A stretch of 64,000 bases of DNA from Oceanospirillum sediminis. GTDB taxonomy: Bacteria; Pseudomonadota; Gammaproteobacteria; Pseudomonadales; Halomonadaceae. Below, one piece after another: positions 45,397-52,764 of this stretch. The stretch spans positions 1-64,000 of the forward strand of contig NZ_JACJFM010000017.1 of the NCBI RefSeq assembly GCF_014164585.1, written 5' to 3'. The translations under genes and the position numbers were made by a program. The stretch's first letter is position 1. Each line of letters starts with the position of its first letter. Under the pieces are notes generated by a model. The model had not been told where the DNA came from, did no database searches, and was given only the letters and a program-made list of their open reading frames with translations.

Positions 45397-46830
45397 ATGT
45401 TAAAAGCCAGCTACCCTTATTTTCTTGCTAATAAACCAGAAGCCCCTAATACGGATTTGGTCGTAACAGACAAATACACCGGCGAAACCGCGACTCGCGT
45501 AGCCATGGCCGATGCGGATGCCATTGATCGCGCCATCGCAGCAGCTGATCAGGCTGCAGATGCGATGCGCAAAATGCCCGCTTACCAGCGTCAGGATATT
45601 CTGAATTACTGTGTACGTCGTTTTGAAGAACGCTTTGAAGAGCTGGCACAGGCACTGTGTATTGAGGCCGGTAAGCCGGTAAAAGATGCCCGTGGCGAAG
45701 TCACCCGCCTGATTGATACCTTCCGTATTGCGGCGGAAGAAGCGGTACGCATCGGTGGTGAAGTGGTGCCGATGGACATCACACCACGGGCCAAAGGCTA
45801 TTCCGGCATGTGGAAGCGTGTGCCGATTGGCCCTTGCTCTTTTATCTCACCGTTTAACTTCCCGCTGAACCTGGCGGCTCATAAAGTGGCTCCGGCTATT
45901 GCGGCGGGTTGCCCGTTTATCCTGAAGCCTGCCAGCCTGACGCCCATTGGTGCGCTGATTATTGGTGAAGTACTGGCAGAAACCGATCTGCCAGAAGGTG
46001 CTTTCTCTATTCTGCCATGTCGCCGTGATGGTGCGGATCTGTTTACCACAGATGACCGCCTGAAACTGCTCAGTTTTACCGGCTCTCCGGATGTGGGCTG
46101 GCAGCTGAAAGCCAAAGCTGGTAAAAAACCGGTTGTACTGGAACTGGGTGGCAATGCCGCTTGTCTGGTGGATGAAGGTACCGATCTGGATGATGCCGTT
46201 GCCCGTATCGTATTCGGCGCGTATTACCAGTCGGGCCAGAGCTGCATCAGCGTACAGCGTATTATGGTACATGACAGCCTGTATGACGCGATGCGTGATA
46301 AGCTGACTGCGGCTGTTAAAGCTCTGAAAATGGGTGATCCGAAAGAGGAAGAAACCTTTATCGGTCCTATGATCTCTGAAAAAGAAGCTGAGCGCCTGCA
46401 CGGCTGGATCAATGATGCGGTGGCTAACGGCGCCACTGTATTGTGTGGTGGCGAGCGTGATGGCGCTATGCTGCAGGCCACTCTGATGGAAAATGTTGGC
46501 AGCGATCAGACCGTAAACAACGAAGAAGCGTTTGGCCCGGTTGCCGTACTGTCTCGTTTCAGTGATTTTGATGCCGCGCTGGAAGAGATCAATAACAGTG
46601 ATTTTGGTCTGCAGGCCGGTATTTTCACTAAGGATATCTACAAGGCGCATAAAGCCTGGGACGAACTGGATGTGGGCGGTGTCGTGATTGGTGATGTGCC
46701 TTCCTGGCGTGTTGATCATATGCCCTATGGCGGCGTAAAAGACAGTGGCCTGGGTCGTGAGGGCGTGCGCTACGCCATTGAAGATATGACAGAACTGCGT
46801 CTGATGGTACTGCGTAACCCTGAAGCGTAA
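45397..46830 (+). CDS. NAD(P)-dependent aldehyde dehydrogenase
   Basis: A 477-residue ALDH-superfamily enzyme. Key residues are Asn154 (SPFNFP), Lys177 (ILKPAS), Glu249 (LELGGN) and catalytic Cys283 (QSGQSCISVQR). It resembles PhnY/lactaldehyde-type dehydrogenases rather than the usual HpaE (5-carboxymethyl-2-hydroxymuconate semialdehyde dehydrogenase). Its place directly after hpaD makes oxidation of the ring-cleavage product, or of a side-chain aldehyde such as hydroxyphenylacetaldehyde, the reasonable guess. It is the last enzyme gene of the cluster. Confidence 0.88.
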   Translation: MLKASYPYFLANKPEAPNTDLVVTDKYTGETATRVAMADADAIDRAIAAADQAADAMRKMPAYQRQDILNYCVRRFEERFEELAQALCIEAGKPVKDARGEVTRLIDTFRIAAEEAVRIGGEVVPMDITPRAKGYSGMWKRVPIGPCSFISPFNFPLNLAAHKVAPAIAAGCPFILKPASLTPIGALIIGEVLAETDLPEGAFSILPCRRDGADLFTTDDRLKLLSFTGSPDVGWQLKAKAGKKPVVLELGGNAACLVDEGTDLDDAVARIVFGAYYQSGQSCISVQRIMVHDSLYDAMRDKLTAAVKALKMGDPKEEETFIGPMISEKEAERLHGWINDAVANGATVLCGGERDGAMLQATLMENVGSDQTVNNEEAFGPVAVLSRFSDFDAALEEINNSDFGLQAGIFTKDIYKAHKAWDELDVGGVVIGDVPSWRVDHMPYGGVKDSGLGREGVRYAIEDMTELRLMVLRNPEA

Positions 46831-46848
46831 GTTTTTCGTTCACCCTGC

Positions 46849-46936
46849 AGTCTGTTCCGGGGGCTTTGCTGTTATGCGAAGCACTCCCATCCCCGGTACT
46901 CATCCCCGGTGCTCATGTTTTACCCCGGAACAGACT
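46849..46936. repeat. 14-bp inverted repeat enclosing a 13-bp direct repeat
   Basis: AGTCTGTTCCGGGG (46849-46862) and its exact complement (46923-46936) enclose 60 nt. Inside, CATCCCCGGTACT and CATCCCCGGTGCT (about 46888-46914) repeat back to back. A further CAGAC/GTCTG palindrome overlaps the right arm (46931-46942). It follows the aldehyde dehydrogenase stop by 19 nt. It could be a terminator-like structure or a small mobile or repeat element. Confidence 0.6.
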
Positions 46937-47075
46937 CGTCTGCGGTATCCTTCAGTGATGTGTCAGGCCTCTGCCCGACATGGTAAGTGCATCACCTCCT
47001 GAAATAGCAACGACACCCTTTGCCAGAAATAGCAGGCCCTGTCATTCCAGATTGTCTTATTCGGAAACAGCCCAC

Positions 47076-48242
47076 ATGTCTACCCGAACCAAAACAGCAC
47101 CCATGCCCATGCTACTGGCGATGGCGACAGCCAGTCCGGTTGCACTGAATATTTTTGCCCCGGTGATGCCTGAACTGGCCGAAAGCTTTGCTGCCGATCC
47201 GTTCACGGTACAACTGGGTTTTACTCTGTATCTGCTGACTCTGGCCATCGGTCAGTTCCTCAGCGGCCCACTGGCCGATCGTTTTGGCCGACGTCCGGTT
47301 CTGCTATGGGGATTTATTATCCATATTCTGGGTTGTCTGCTGGGAGCACTGGCAACGGATATTGCGCAGTTACTGGTCGGGCGTATTCTCCAGGCACTGG
47401 GAGGCTGCACAGGTATGTTGCTTGCCCGCAGTATTCTGGTACAGCAGCATGGCCGGGACCAGGCTGCGGGCTATCTGGGTTATATCACTCTGGGCATTGC
47501 GGCATCGCAGGCAATAGCACCAACCCTGGGGGGGTACCTGAACCTGACAGCAGGCTGGACATCCGTATTTTATCTGTCGCTGGTAATGGGATGTATGGTG
47601 TGGCTGGCCGCGATCTGGTATCTGCCCGAAGATGAATTATCGTCTGAGAAACGCAGTATTACTCAGGTTTTCAGCAGCTATCGCGAAGTCTTGCGTAATC
47701 GCCAGTATCTGATGATGGCAATGTCCAGTACCCTGATTGCTTCCTGCTTTTTCACCTTTATCACCAGTGCGCCCTTTGTTGTGGCGCAGAATCTGACCGG
47801 TGATTCTGCCGATTACGGTAACTGGTTTCTGATGGTGGCAGGCGGTTTTTTTGCAGGCAGTATGGTGGCTGGCAAAACCTCCGCTAAGCTGGGCGTTAAC
47901 CGAATGATTCCCGCAGGACACTCTCTGTCTCTGCTAGCGGCCAGCCTGATGCTGATCATGTTTCTGTTGAGCGGTGTTTCTTATTTCAGTCTGTTTTTAC
48001 CCATGGCGCTATTTACCTTTGGCCGAGGGCTTAGCCAGCCCAGTGCTCAGTCTGTTGCTATAGGATCAGTTGCCAGTGCGGCCACAGCCAGCGGCATGCT
48101 GGGCTTTATTCAGTTACTGGCGGGATCGGCTCTCGCACAGATTACGCCTCTGTTGATGCAGATTAATCTGATAATGCTGCCTGTTACCATGATTCTGGCT
48201 GTTGTACTGGCTTTACTCTGCTTTTATCAGAGTAAAAAATAG
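47076..48242 (+). CDS. MFS transporter, Bcr/CflA-like
   Basis: A 388-residue major-facilitator protein with twelve helices. Family motifs are GPLADRFGRRPVLLWG after helix 2 and GGCTGMLLARSILVQ around helix 4. The Bcr/CflA group exports drugs and small metabolites, but an importer of aromatic acid cannot be ruled out here, as the gene follows the hpaD cluster. ATG 47076 is chosen because helix 1 begins 18 codons later; the GTG upstream at 46980 would add a non-family tail. Confidence 0.87.
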   Translation: MSTRTKTAPMPMLLAMATASPVALNIFAPVMPELAESFAADPFTVQLGFTLYLLTLAIGQFLSGPLADRFGRRPVLLWGFIIHILGCLLGALATDIAQLLVGRILQALGGCTGMLLARSILVQQHGRDQAAGYLGYITLGIAASQAIAPTLGGYLNLTAGWTSVFYLSLVMGCMVWLAAIWYLPEDELSSEKRSITQVFSSYREVLRNRQYLMMAMSSTLIASCFFTFITSAPFVVAQNLTGDSADYGNWFLMVAGGFFAGSMVAGKTSAKLGVNRMIPAGHSLSLLAASLMLIMFLLSGVSYFSLFLPMALFTFGRGLSQPSAQSVAIGSVASAATASGMLGFIQLLAGSALAQITPLLMQINLIMLPVTMILAVVLALLCFYQSKK

Positions 48243-48373
48243 TCTGCCTGAACCCGGTTCAGCTTATATTTTAGTGATTGACTGAAAAATATCGAAAACG
48301 TCTCATTCTACCGTGCAACATCTCTCATGTTCTGGCAGTATCTCCCTGAATAACGGGAGGAAAAGCAGAGACT

Positions 48374-50125
48374 ATGTTCAGTGTTGAAGAAATACAATCC
48401 AGAGCTGAAACCAACAGTCTGAGCCGCGGAGAAGCGCTTTACAGACAGGATAAAGTCAGTGTGATGCATCAGACTGATACGACCATAAAAGCCACTGTAA
48501 CGGGGCAGCATAAATATGTTGTTACGCTGACTGCCACTGATCAGGGCATTAAAAACCTCTGCACCTGCCCTGCTGCCAGTTATCAGGATTTTTGTAAACA
48601 TTGCGTTGCCGTCGCGTTGACGGCAATACACGGAGCCGCTACGGACCAACCCGCCCAGAAAGCGAAAAACAATCGTAAGATAGTAGAAGAGCAACAACTG
48701 CGTGAATTTCTGCTGAATAAATCACCAGAAGAGCTTACTGAATTATTAGTCGGTTATATTACCCGTATTCCTGAAGAGTGGGATAAGTGGCAACTCAACA
48801 TTAAACTGGCCAATGGTGATCTTCCGGTCAGTGAAATCAAAAAAATGATCACTAAAGCACTCCCGTCCCGAACCATTCATCAGTGGCGCAAAGTAGGGGA
48901 CTATTTCAGTAAAGCAGAAGCCCAGTTCGACTATCTGTTTCAACTGATTAGTACCATGAAGCCTCAGGGTCAGTGGAGCCTGATACTGCATGCCCTGAAG
49001 CGCCTGAATAAGGTGCTTGAACGTATTGATGATTCTGGTGGTTATCGCTTTGTGCTTGAGGAGCAGCTGATCCATAAACTGACGGCGCTATTTAATCAAC
49101 TGAACTGGAATGATGAAAAAAAGGCTCAATGGCTATTTCAGCACCTTGACCAATCCGATATGAATGTCTTCCCTAATGTGCCCGATGATTTTTCACCATC
49201 AGACAGCGTTCTGGAGATATTCAGAGAACAGTGTGAACACCAACTGAAAGAACTTGCTGTCCAGCGTCCTGTTGTGAGCCAATCGGATCGCCATTTCGAC
49301 TACTTCTGGAAGCTCAGCCGATACGGTAAGCCATTAATCGATAAAGCGATTGCAGATAACAACTGGCGGGAACATTGTCGGCTACTGGGACTCACAGCAA
49401 GCTATAGCTTTGATATGCTGAAGGCCTGTCAGATCTGTCTGGATAATAACGAGCCTTTTGATGCGGAAGACTGGTTATTAAAAGCGAAAAAGCTCTGCTG
49501 TTCTGAGCGAGAGGAAGAAGAGTGCAGGCAGTATGAGGTTAAGGTGAAATTCGCTCTGGATGAAGATCAGGCGGCCTGGGCACTGGCCTGGCAGATCTTT
49601 GAACAGAACCCTGGTTTTAACGCCTTCAGAAAGCTGCAAAAACTGGAGCAACAAACCGGCCATATTCAGGAAGATCTGGCGGAAAAAGCCGAAGCTATTT
49701 TACTTAAAGCCTGTATGCCTTCAAACCAGGAAAATCCGGAGTTTATCTCTCCGCTATTATCCGATGACGTGCTCTCACTCTATCTGGAGCTGAATCAGCT
49801 GGATAAAGCCCGCGCCTGGGCAAAGCAGCATAAAGCTTATCATAACAACCTGATATCACTGGCTAATCTGATTGTTTCACAACACCCTGAAGAAAGTGAA
49901 AACCTTTATTATCGGGTGCTGACATCCATCATCAGCCAGACCAATAATACAGCGTATCAGGATGCTATTGCGCTGTTGAAAAAGCTGGAGCTGATCCTGC
50001 AAAAGCACAACAGCAGCATGATGCCGTTACAGTCTTTGATACAGACATTGAGTCAGGAGTGTAAGCAGAAAAAAAATATGATTACGCTGCTGAAAAAACA
50101 GTTTGCTCAGTACTTTCCGGGCTGA
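48374..50125 (+). CDS. SWIM zinc-finger domain protein
   Basis: A 583-residue cytoplasmic protein with a SWIM zinc finger near the N-terminus: Cys63, Cys65, Cys74 and His76 in LCTCPAASYQDFCKHC. The rest is helical, with TPR-like character (for example YRVLTSIISQTNN). SWIM domains bind DNA or proteins; the cellular role is unknown. It starts with GGAGG-AAAAGCAGAGACT before the ATG. Its stop codon TGA (50123-50125) lies in the first unit of a 19-bp repeat array. Confidence 0.85.
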   Translation: MFSVEEIQSRAETNSLSRGEALYRQDKVSVMHQTDTTIKATVTGQHKYVVTLTATDQGIKNLCTCPAASYQDFCKHCVAVALTAIHGAATDQPAQKAKNNRKIVEEQQLREFLLNKSPEELTELLVGYITRIPEEWDKWQLNIKLANGDLPVSEIKKMITKALPSRTIHQWRKVGDYFSKAEAQFDYLFQLISTMKPQGQWSLILHALKRLNKVLERIDDSGGYRFVLEEQLIHKLTALFNQLNWNDEKKAQWLFQHLDQSDMNVFPNVPDDFSPSDSVLEIFREQCEHQLKELAVQRPVVSQSDRHFDYFWKLSRYGKPLIDKAIADNNWREHCRLLGLTASYSFDMLKACQICLDNNEPFDAEDWLLKAKKLCCSEREEEECRQYEVKVKFALDEDQAAWALAWQIFEQNPGFNAFRKLQKLEQQTGHIQEDLAEKAEAILLKACMPSNQENPEFISPLLSDDVLSLYLELNQLDKARAWAKQHKAYHNNLISLANLIVSQHPEESENLYYRVLTSIISQTNNTAYQDAIALLKKLELILQKHNSSMMPLQSLIQTLSQECKQKKNMITLLKKQFAQYFPG

Positions 50126-50213
50126 ATAGCGCTTATCGGACTGAGTAGCTCATCCAGGGCTGAATGGCCCTTATCGGGCTGAGTAACACTTCCTGGGCTG
50201 AGTAGCATCCTCG
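50119..50213. repeat. five 19-bp degenerate tandem repeats
   Basis: Units start at 50119, 50138, 50157, 50176 and 50195; the core is GGGCTGAGTAGC with a variable 7-nt tail. The first unit contains the SWIM gene stop codon and the last ends 12 nt before the convergent LuxR gene end. Unit length is not a multiple of three, so slippage changes the reading frame. No terminator hairpin is formed. Confidence 0.85.
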
Positions 50214-50224
50214 CCAGAGTGGTT

Positions 50225-50917
50225 TCAGATCTCCTGCAACATTCTGGCAACCAGTTCACTACGGGAACTGGCTCCGGTTTTCTGAAAAATATGATGCAGA
50301 TGTGTTTTGACCGTTGCCAGCCCAAGCCCCAGATGACTGGCAATGGCTTTATTACTGGCTCCGCTGATAACCAGTTCCAGAGTATCCAGCTCCCTGCTGG
50401 TCAGCTGATAACGGTTGCTAATCTGTTCTCGCTGACGGTTACGTTCAGGCAGATAAACCGAATTCAGGGAGTATTCCATAAAGGGTTGCAGTTTTCTGAG
50501 CAGACTGAGTTCATCAGATGTGAAAGCCCCCAGCTTGTCGGTCCGGAGCATGCTTAATACTGCAACAATATCCCCATCCTGCCGGAAAAACATATCAGCA
50601 ACATAGCGGTGATTATAAGGCTGCATAAACTCCTGATAATACAGTGTCTGCCGAAGCATATAAGGTGACATCTGAGAATCCAGAGTCACCACTGTCAGAT
50701 CTTTATCAGCAAAGCGTTGCGGGTTCAGAGGGTCCAGACTGGCATAGGTGGCAGTGTATTCTTTTTCAATTGAAGGCTGCAGATTATACAGCACAGCGCC
50801 TTTGTGGCGCATATCTGGCTCTGTCAGAAAAAAGACAGAACCACTGAGAGTGACGACACTATTGATCAGTGACAAACTCTGATGCTGGAACTGATGAGGC
50901 AAAAGCTGATCAGACAT
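50225..50917 (-). CDS. LuxR family transcriptional regulator
   Basis: A 230-residue regulator. The C-terminal LuxR helix-turn-helix is at about 165-230 (LTSRELDTLELVISGASNKAIASHLGLGLATVKTHLHHIF). The N-terminal part (about 10-150) resembles a ligand-sensing domain but no receiver Asp motif is present. It starts 17 nt after hpaR on the same strand, so the two are probably co-transcribed, a hint that it also serves aromatic metabolism. It is convergent with the SWIM gene. Confidence 0.87.
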   Translation of the reverse strand: MSDQLLPHQFQHQSLSLINSVVTLSGSVFFLTEPDMRHKGAVLYNLQPSIEKEYTATYASLDPLNPQRFADKDLTVVTLDSQMSPYMLRQTLYYQEFMQPYNHRYVADMFFRQDGDIVAVLSMLRTDKLGAFTSDELSLLRKLQPFMEYSLNSVYLPERNRQREQISNRYQLTSRELDTLELVISGASNKAIASHLGLGLATVKTHLHHIFQKTGASSRSELVARMLQEI

Positions 50918-50934
50918 AACGACTTTCTGCTCAG

Positions 50935-51357
50935 TCAGGGGTTAATTTTACTCAGATCATTTAACAGTATCATTAGCTGTTGCAGCTTTTCCTCTCCATA
51001 CTTATCACTGAAAGCTTTATAGCGAGCATCTACTTCGGGACTCATTTTATCAAATAGCTCTCTGGCCTGGTCTGTAATGCTCAGCAGTGTACGTCGTTGA
51101 TCTTCCGTCGATTTACGTCGTTGAATATATCCCTGCTGTTCCAGACGATTCACAATACCTGTCAGGCTGGGACTCAGTACACAACAAAGATTTGCCAGCT
51201 GTTTAGTTTCCAGCTCTCCATGAGCATGCAGAGCTCTGAGTATTCGCCACTGCTGTTCTGTAATTCCATTCTCCTGCAAAAGAGGACGGAAAAAATTCAT
51301 ACAGGCTTCACGGGCTTTTAACAGTTGAAGAGGAAGCGAATCGTCAAACTGGCGCAT
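50935..51357 (-). CDS. hpaR: homoprotocatechuate operon repressor HpaR (MarR family)
   Basis: A 140-residue MarR-type repressor. The N-terminus (SLPLQLLKAREACMNFFRPLL) and the DNA-binding helices (TEQQWRILRAL, LANLCCVLSPSLTGIVNRLEQQGY) follow the HpaR pattern closely. HpaR blocks the meta-cleavage genes until 4-hydroxyphenylacetate or homoprotocatechuate is present. ATG 51357 is chosen over the TTG at 51369. A motif shared with the hpaD promoter lies 17 nt upstream of this ATG, pointing to autorepression. Here hpaR is separated from hpaD by about 6.6 kb. Confidence 0.88.
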   Translation of the reverse strand: MRQFDDSLPLQLLKAREACMNFFRPLLQENGITEQQWRILRALHAHGELETKQLANLCCVLSPSLTGIVNRLEQQGYIQRRKSTEDQRRTLLSITDQARELFDKMSPEVDARYKAFSDKYGEEKLQQLMILLNDLSKINP

Positions 51358-51373
51358 AATATCTCGCAAAAAT

Positions 51374-51389
51374 AGTTAACATGTTCTCT
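51374..51389. promoter_or_regulatory. hpaR: HpaR-type operator upstream of hpaR
   Basis: The 16-nt site starts AGTTAACATG and matches the hpaD operator at 43760-43775 at 13 of 16 positions, with identical first nine bases. It begins 17 nt upstream of the hpaR ATG. Confidence 0.55.
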
Positions 51390-51606
51390 TTATTTTGCGC
51401 ATGCTATGAAAATATTCAAGCTCTGATTACGTTTATCTGACCAGGATCACTTATGAATCAGCATGTTATATATAAAAGGTAAAGGCTTCACAGAGTACCT
51501 GAAACAGCTCCTGCCACAAACATTCAGGAGTAACCGAGGAAATCGGGTTGCACTTATCAGTAGAATACAGAGGGAATCAATACAGGAATCAGAACGTTAA
51601 GAAAGA

Positions 51607-51680
51607 TGGAGGCCGAGGTCGGAATCGAACCGGCGTACACGGAGTTGCAGTCCGCTGCATGACCACTCTGCCACCCGGCC
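51607..51680 (-). tRNA. tRNA-Cys (GCA), second copy
   Basis: A 74-nt gene including encoded CCA. The anticodon GCA lies in CTGCAAC, with acceptor GGCCGGG/CTCGGCC and T-arm GGTTCGATTCC. Identical in sequence to the other tRNA-Cys at 51935-52008. Last gene of the tRNA cluster. Confidence 0.96.
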
Positions 51681-51697
51681 ATCTATTACATCTTAAC

Positions 51698-51773
51698 TGG
51701 AGCGGGAAACGAGATTCGAACTCGCGACCCCAACCTTGGCAAGGTTGTGCTCTACCAACTGAGCTATTCCCGC
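51698..51773 (-). tRNA. tRNA-Gly (GCC), second copy
   Basis: A 76-nt gene including encoded CCA. The anticodon GCC is in TTGCCAA, with T-arm GAGTTCGAATCTC and acceptor GCGGGAA. Identical to the copy at 52028-52103. Confidence 0.96.
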
Positions 51774-51835
51774 TTCATAGAGAACCTGACAATTAAAACT
51801 GTCAGAATCTGGTCGAAAATAAAGCAACCACAGAA

Positions 51836-51922
51836 TGGTGCCCGGAGCCGGAATCGAACCGGCACGGTGTTACCACCGAGGGATTTTAAGTCCCTTGCGT
51901 CTACCAATTTCGCCATCCGGGC
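51836..51922 (-). tRNA. tRNA-Leu (TAA)
   Basis: An 87-nt gene including encoded CCA, with the long variable arm of leucine tRNAs (CGGTGGTAACACCG). The anticodon TAA is in CTTAAAA. It lies between the two Gly-Cys pairs. Confidence 0.96.
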
Positions 51923-51934
51923 AAAACTCTGAAA

Positions 51935-52008
51935 TGGAGGCCGAGGTCGGAATCGAACCGGCGTACACGGAGTTGCAGTCCGCTGCATGACCACTCTGCC
52001 ACCCGGCC
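51935..52008 (-). tRNA. tRNA-Cys (GCA), first copy
   Basis: A 74-nt gene identical to the tRNA-Cys at 51607-51680. It follows tRNA-Gly by 19 nt and belongs to the standard Gly-Cys-Leu order after pgsA. Confidence 0.96.
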
Positions 52009-52027
52009 TTTTCAGATACGTTCATAG

Positions 52028-52103
52028 TGGAGCGGGAAACGAGATTCGAACTCGCGACCCCAACCTTGGCAAGGTTGTGCTCTACCAACTGAGCTATTCC
52101 CGC
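52028..52103 (-). tRNA. tRNA-Gly (GCC), first copy
   Basis: A 76-nt gene identical to the copy at 51698-51773. It is the first tRNA of the cluster, about 105 nt after the pgsA stop, matching the glyW-cysT-leuZ order known from E. coli. Confidence 0.96.
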
Positions 52104-52207
52104 AGAACGTGGGGCGTATTATATACAACCCTTAGAGATCGTCAATACTTTTTTCTCGAAAAATCTAAAAAAAATCATTAGCTTAGCTAACACACTGTTC
52201 TTACAGG

Positions 52208-52756
52208 CTACATGCCTGATTTCAGATCCGGCCATGCTGCTTTAAGGTACTGAACCATAGACCAGATTGTCAGAATCACAGAAACATACAGCACGGCCAT
52301 ACCTGCCCAGGCAATCTGAGTATCCGGAGCCTGTGTCAGCAAAATAAAAATAGCCAGCATCTGCAGGGTTGTTTTAGCTTTGCCAATCATGGACACCGCG
52401 ATACTGGCTCGCTTACCCAGTTCAGCCATCCATTCCCGCAATGCAGAGATAACAATCTCACGGCCAATAATAATTAACGCAGGGATGGTCATCAGCAGAG
52501 AGGCATGACTTTCAATCAGCAGTCCCAGGGAAACAGCAACCATCAGTTTATCAGCAACAGGGTCAAGAAAAGCACCAAATGCAGTGGTCTGATTCAGCTT
52601 TCTGGCCAGAAAACCATCCAGCCAGTCTGTCCATGCGGCCAGAGCGAAAATACCAGCTGTGTAGTAGAGATTATTTTCCACCGGCAGATAAAACATCAGC
52701 ACGACCAGAGGAATAAAGCAGATGCGTAACGCGGTAATAATATTTGGCAATTTCAT
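52208..52756 (-). CDS. pgsA: CDP-diacylglycerol-glycerol-3-phosphate 3-phosphatidyltransferase PgsA
   Basis: A 182-residue inner-membrane enzyme that makes phosphatidylglycerol phosphate, the committed step to phosphatidylglycerol and cardiolipin. The CDP-alcohol phosphatidyltransferase motif is complete: Asp44, Asp47, Gly48, Ala51, Arg52, Gly61, Asp65 and Asp69 (WTDWLDGFLARK to LDPVADK). Several membrane helices follow. It starts 8 nt after the uvrC stop, so it is translated from the same operon. Confidence 0.96.
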   Translation of the reverse strand: MKLPNIITALRICFIPLVVLMFYLPVENNLYYTAGIFALAAWTDWLDGFLARKLNQTTAFGAFLDPVADKLMVAVSLGLLIESHASLLMTIPALIIIGREIVISALREWMAELGKRASIAVSMIGKAKTTLQMLAIFILLTQAPDTQIAWAGMAVLYVSVILTIWSMVQYLKAAWPDLKSGM

Positions 52757-52764
52757 GTAGCTTA

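Noticed and set aside
45847-46719. 290-codon minus-strand frame inside the aldehyde dehydrogenase gene
   Set aside because: Shadow caused by codon bias of the true gene; no domain.
50119-50213. CRISPR array
   Set aside because: Units are directly adjacent with no unique spacers.
51607-52103. Prophage or integrative element attached to the tRNA cluster
   Set aside because: No integrase or phage genes are adjacent; repeats are full tRNA copies, not att fragments.
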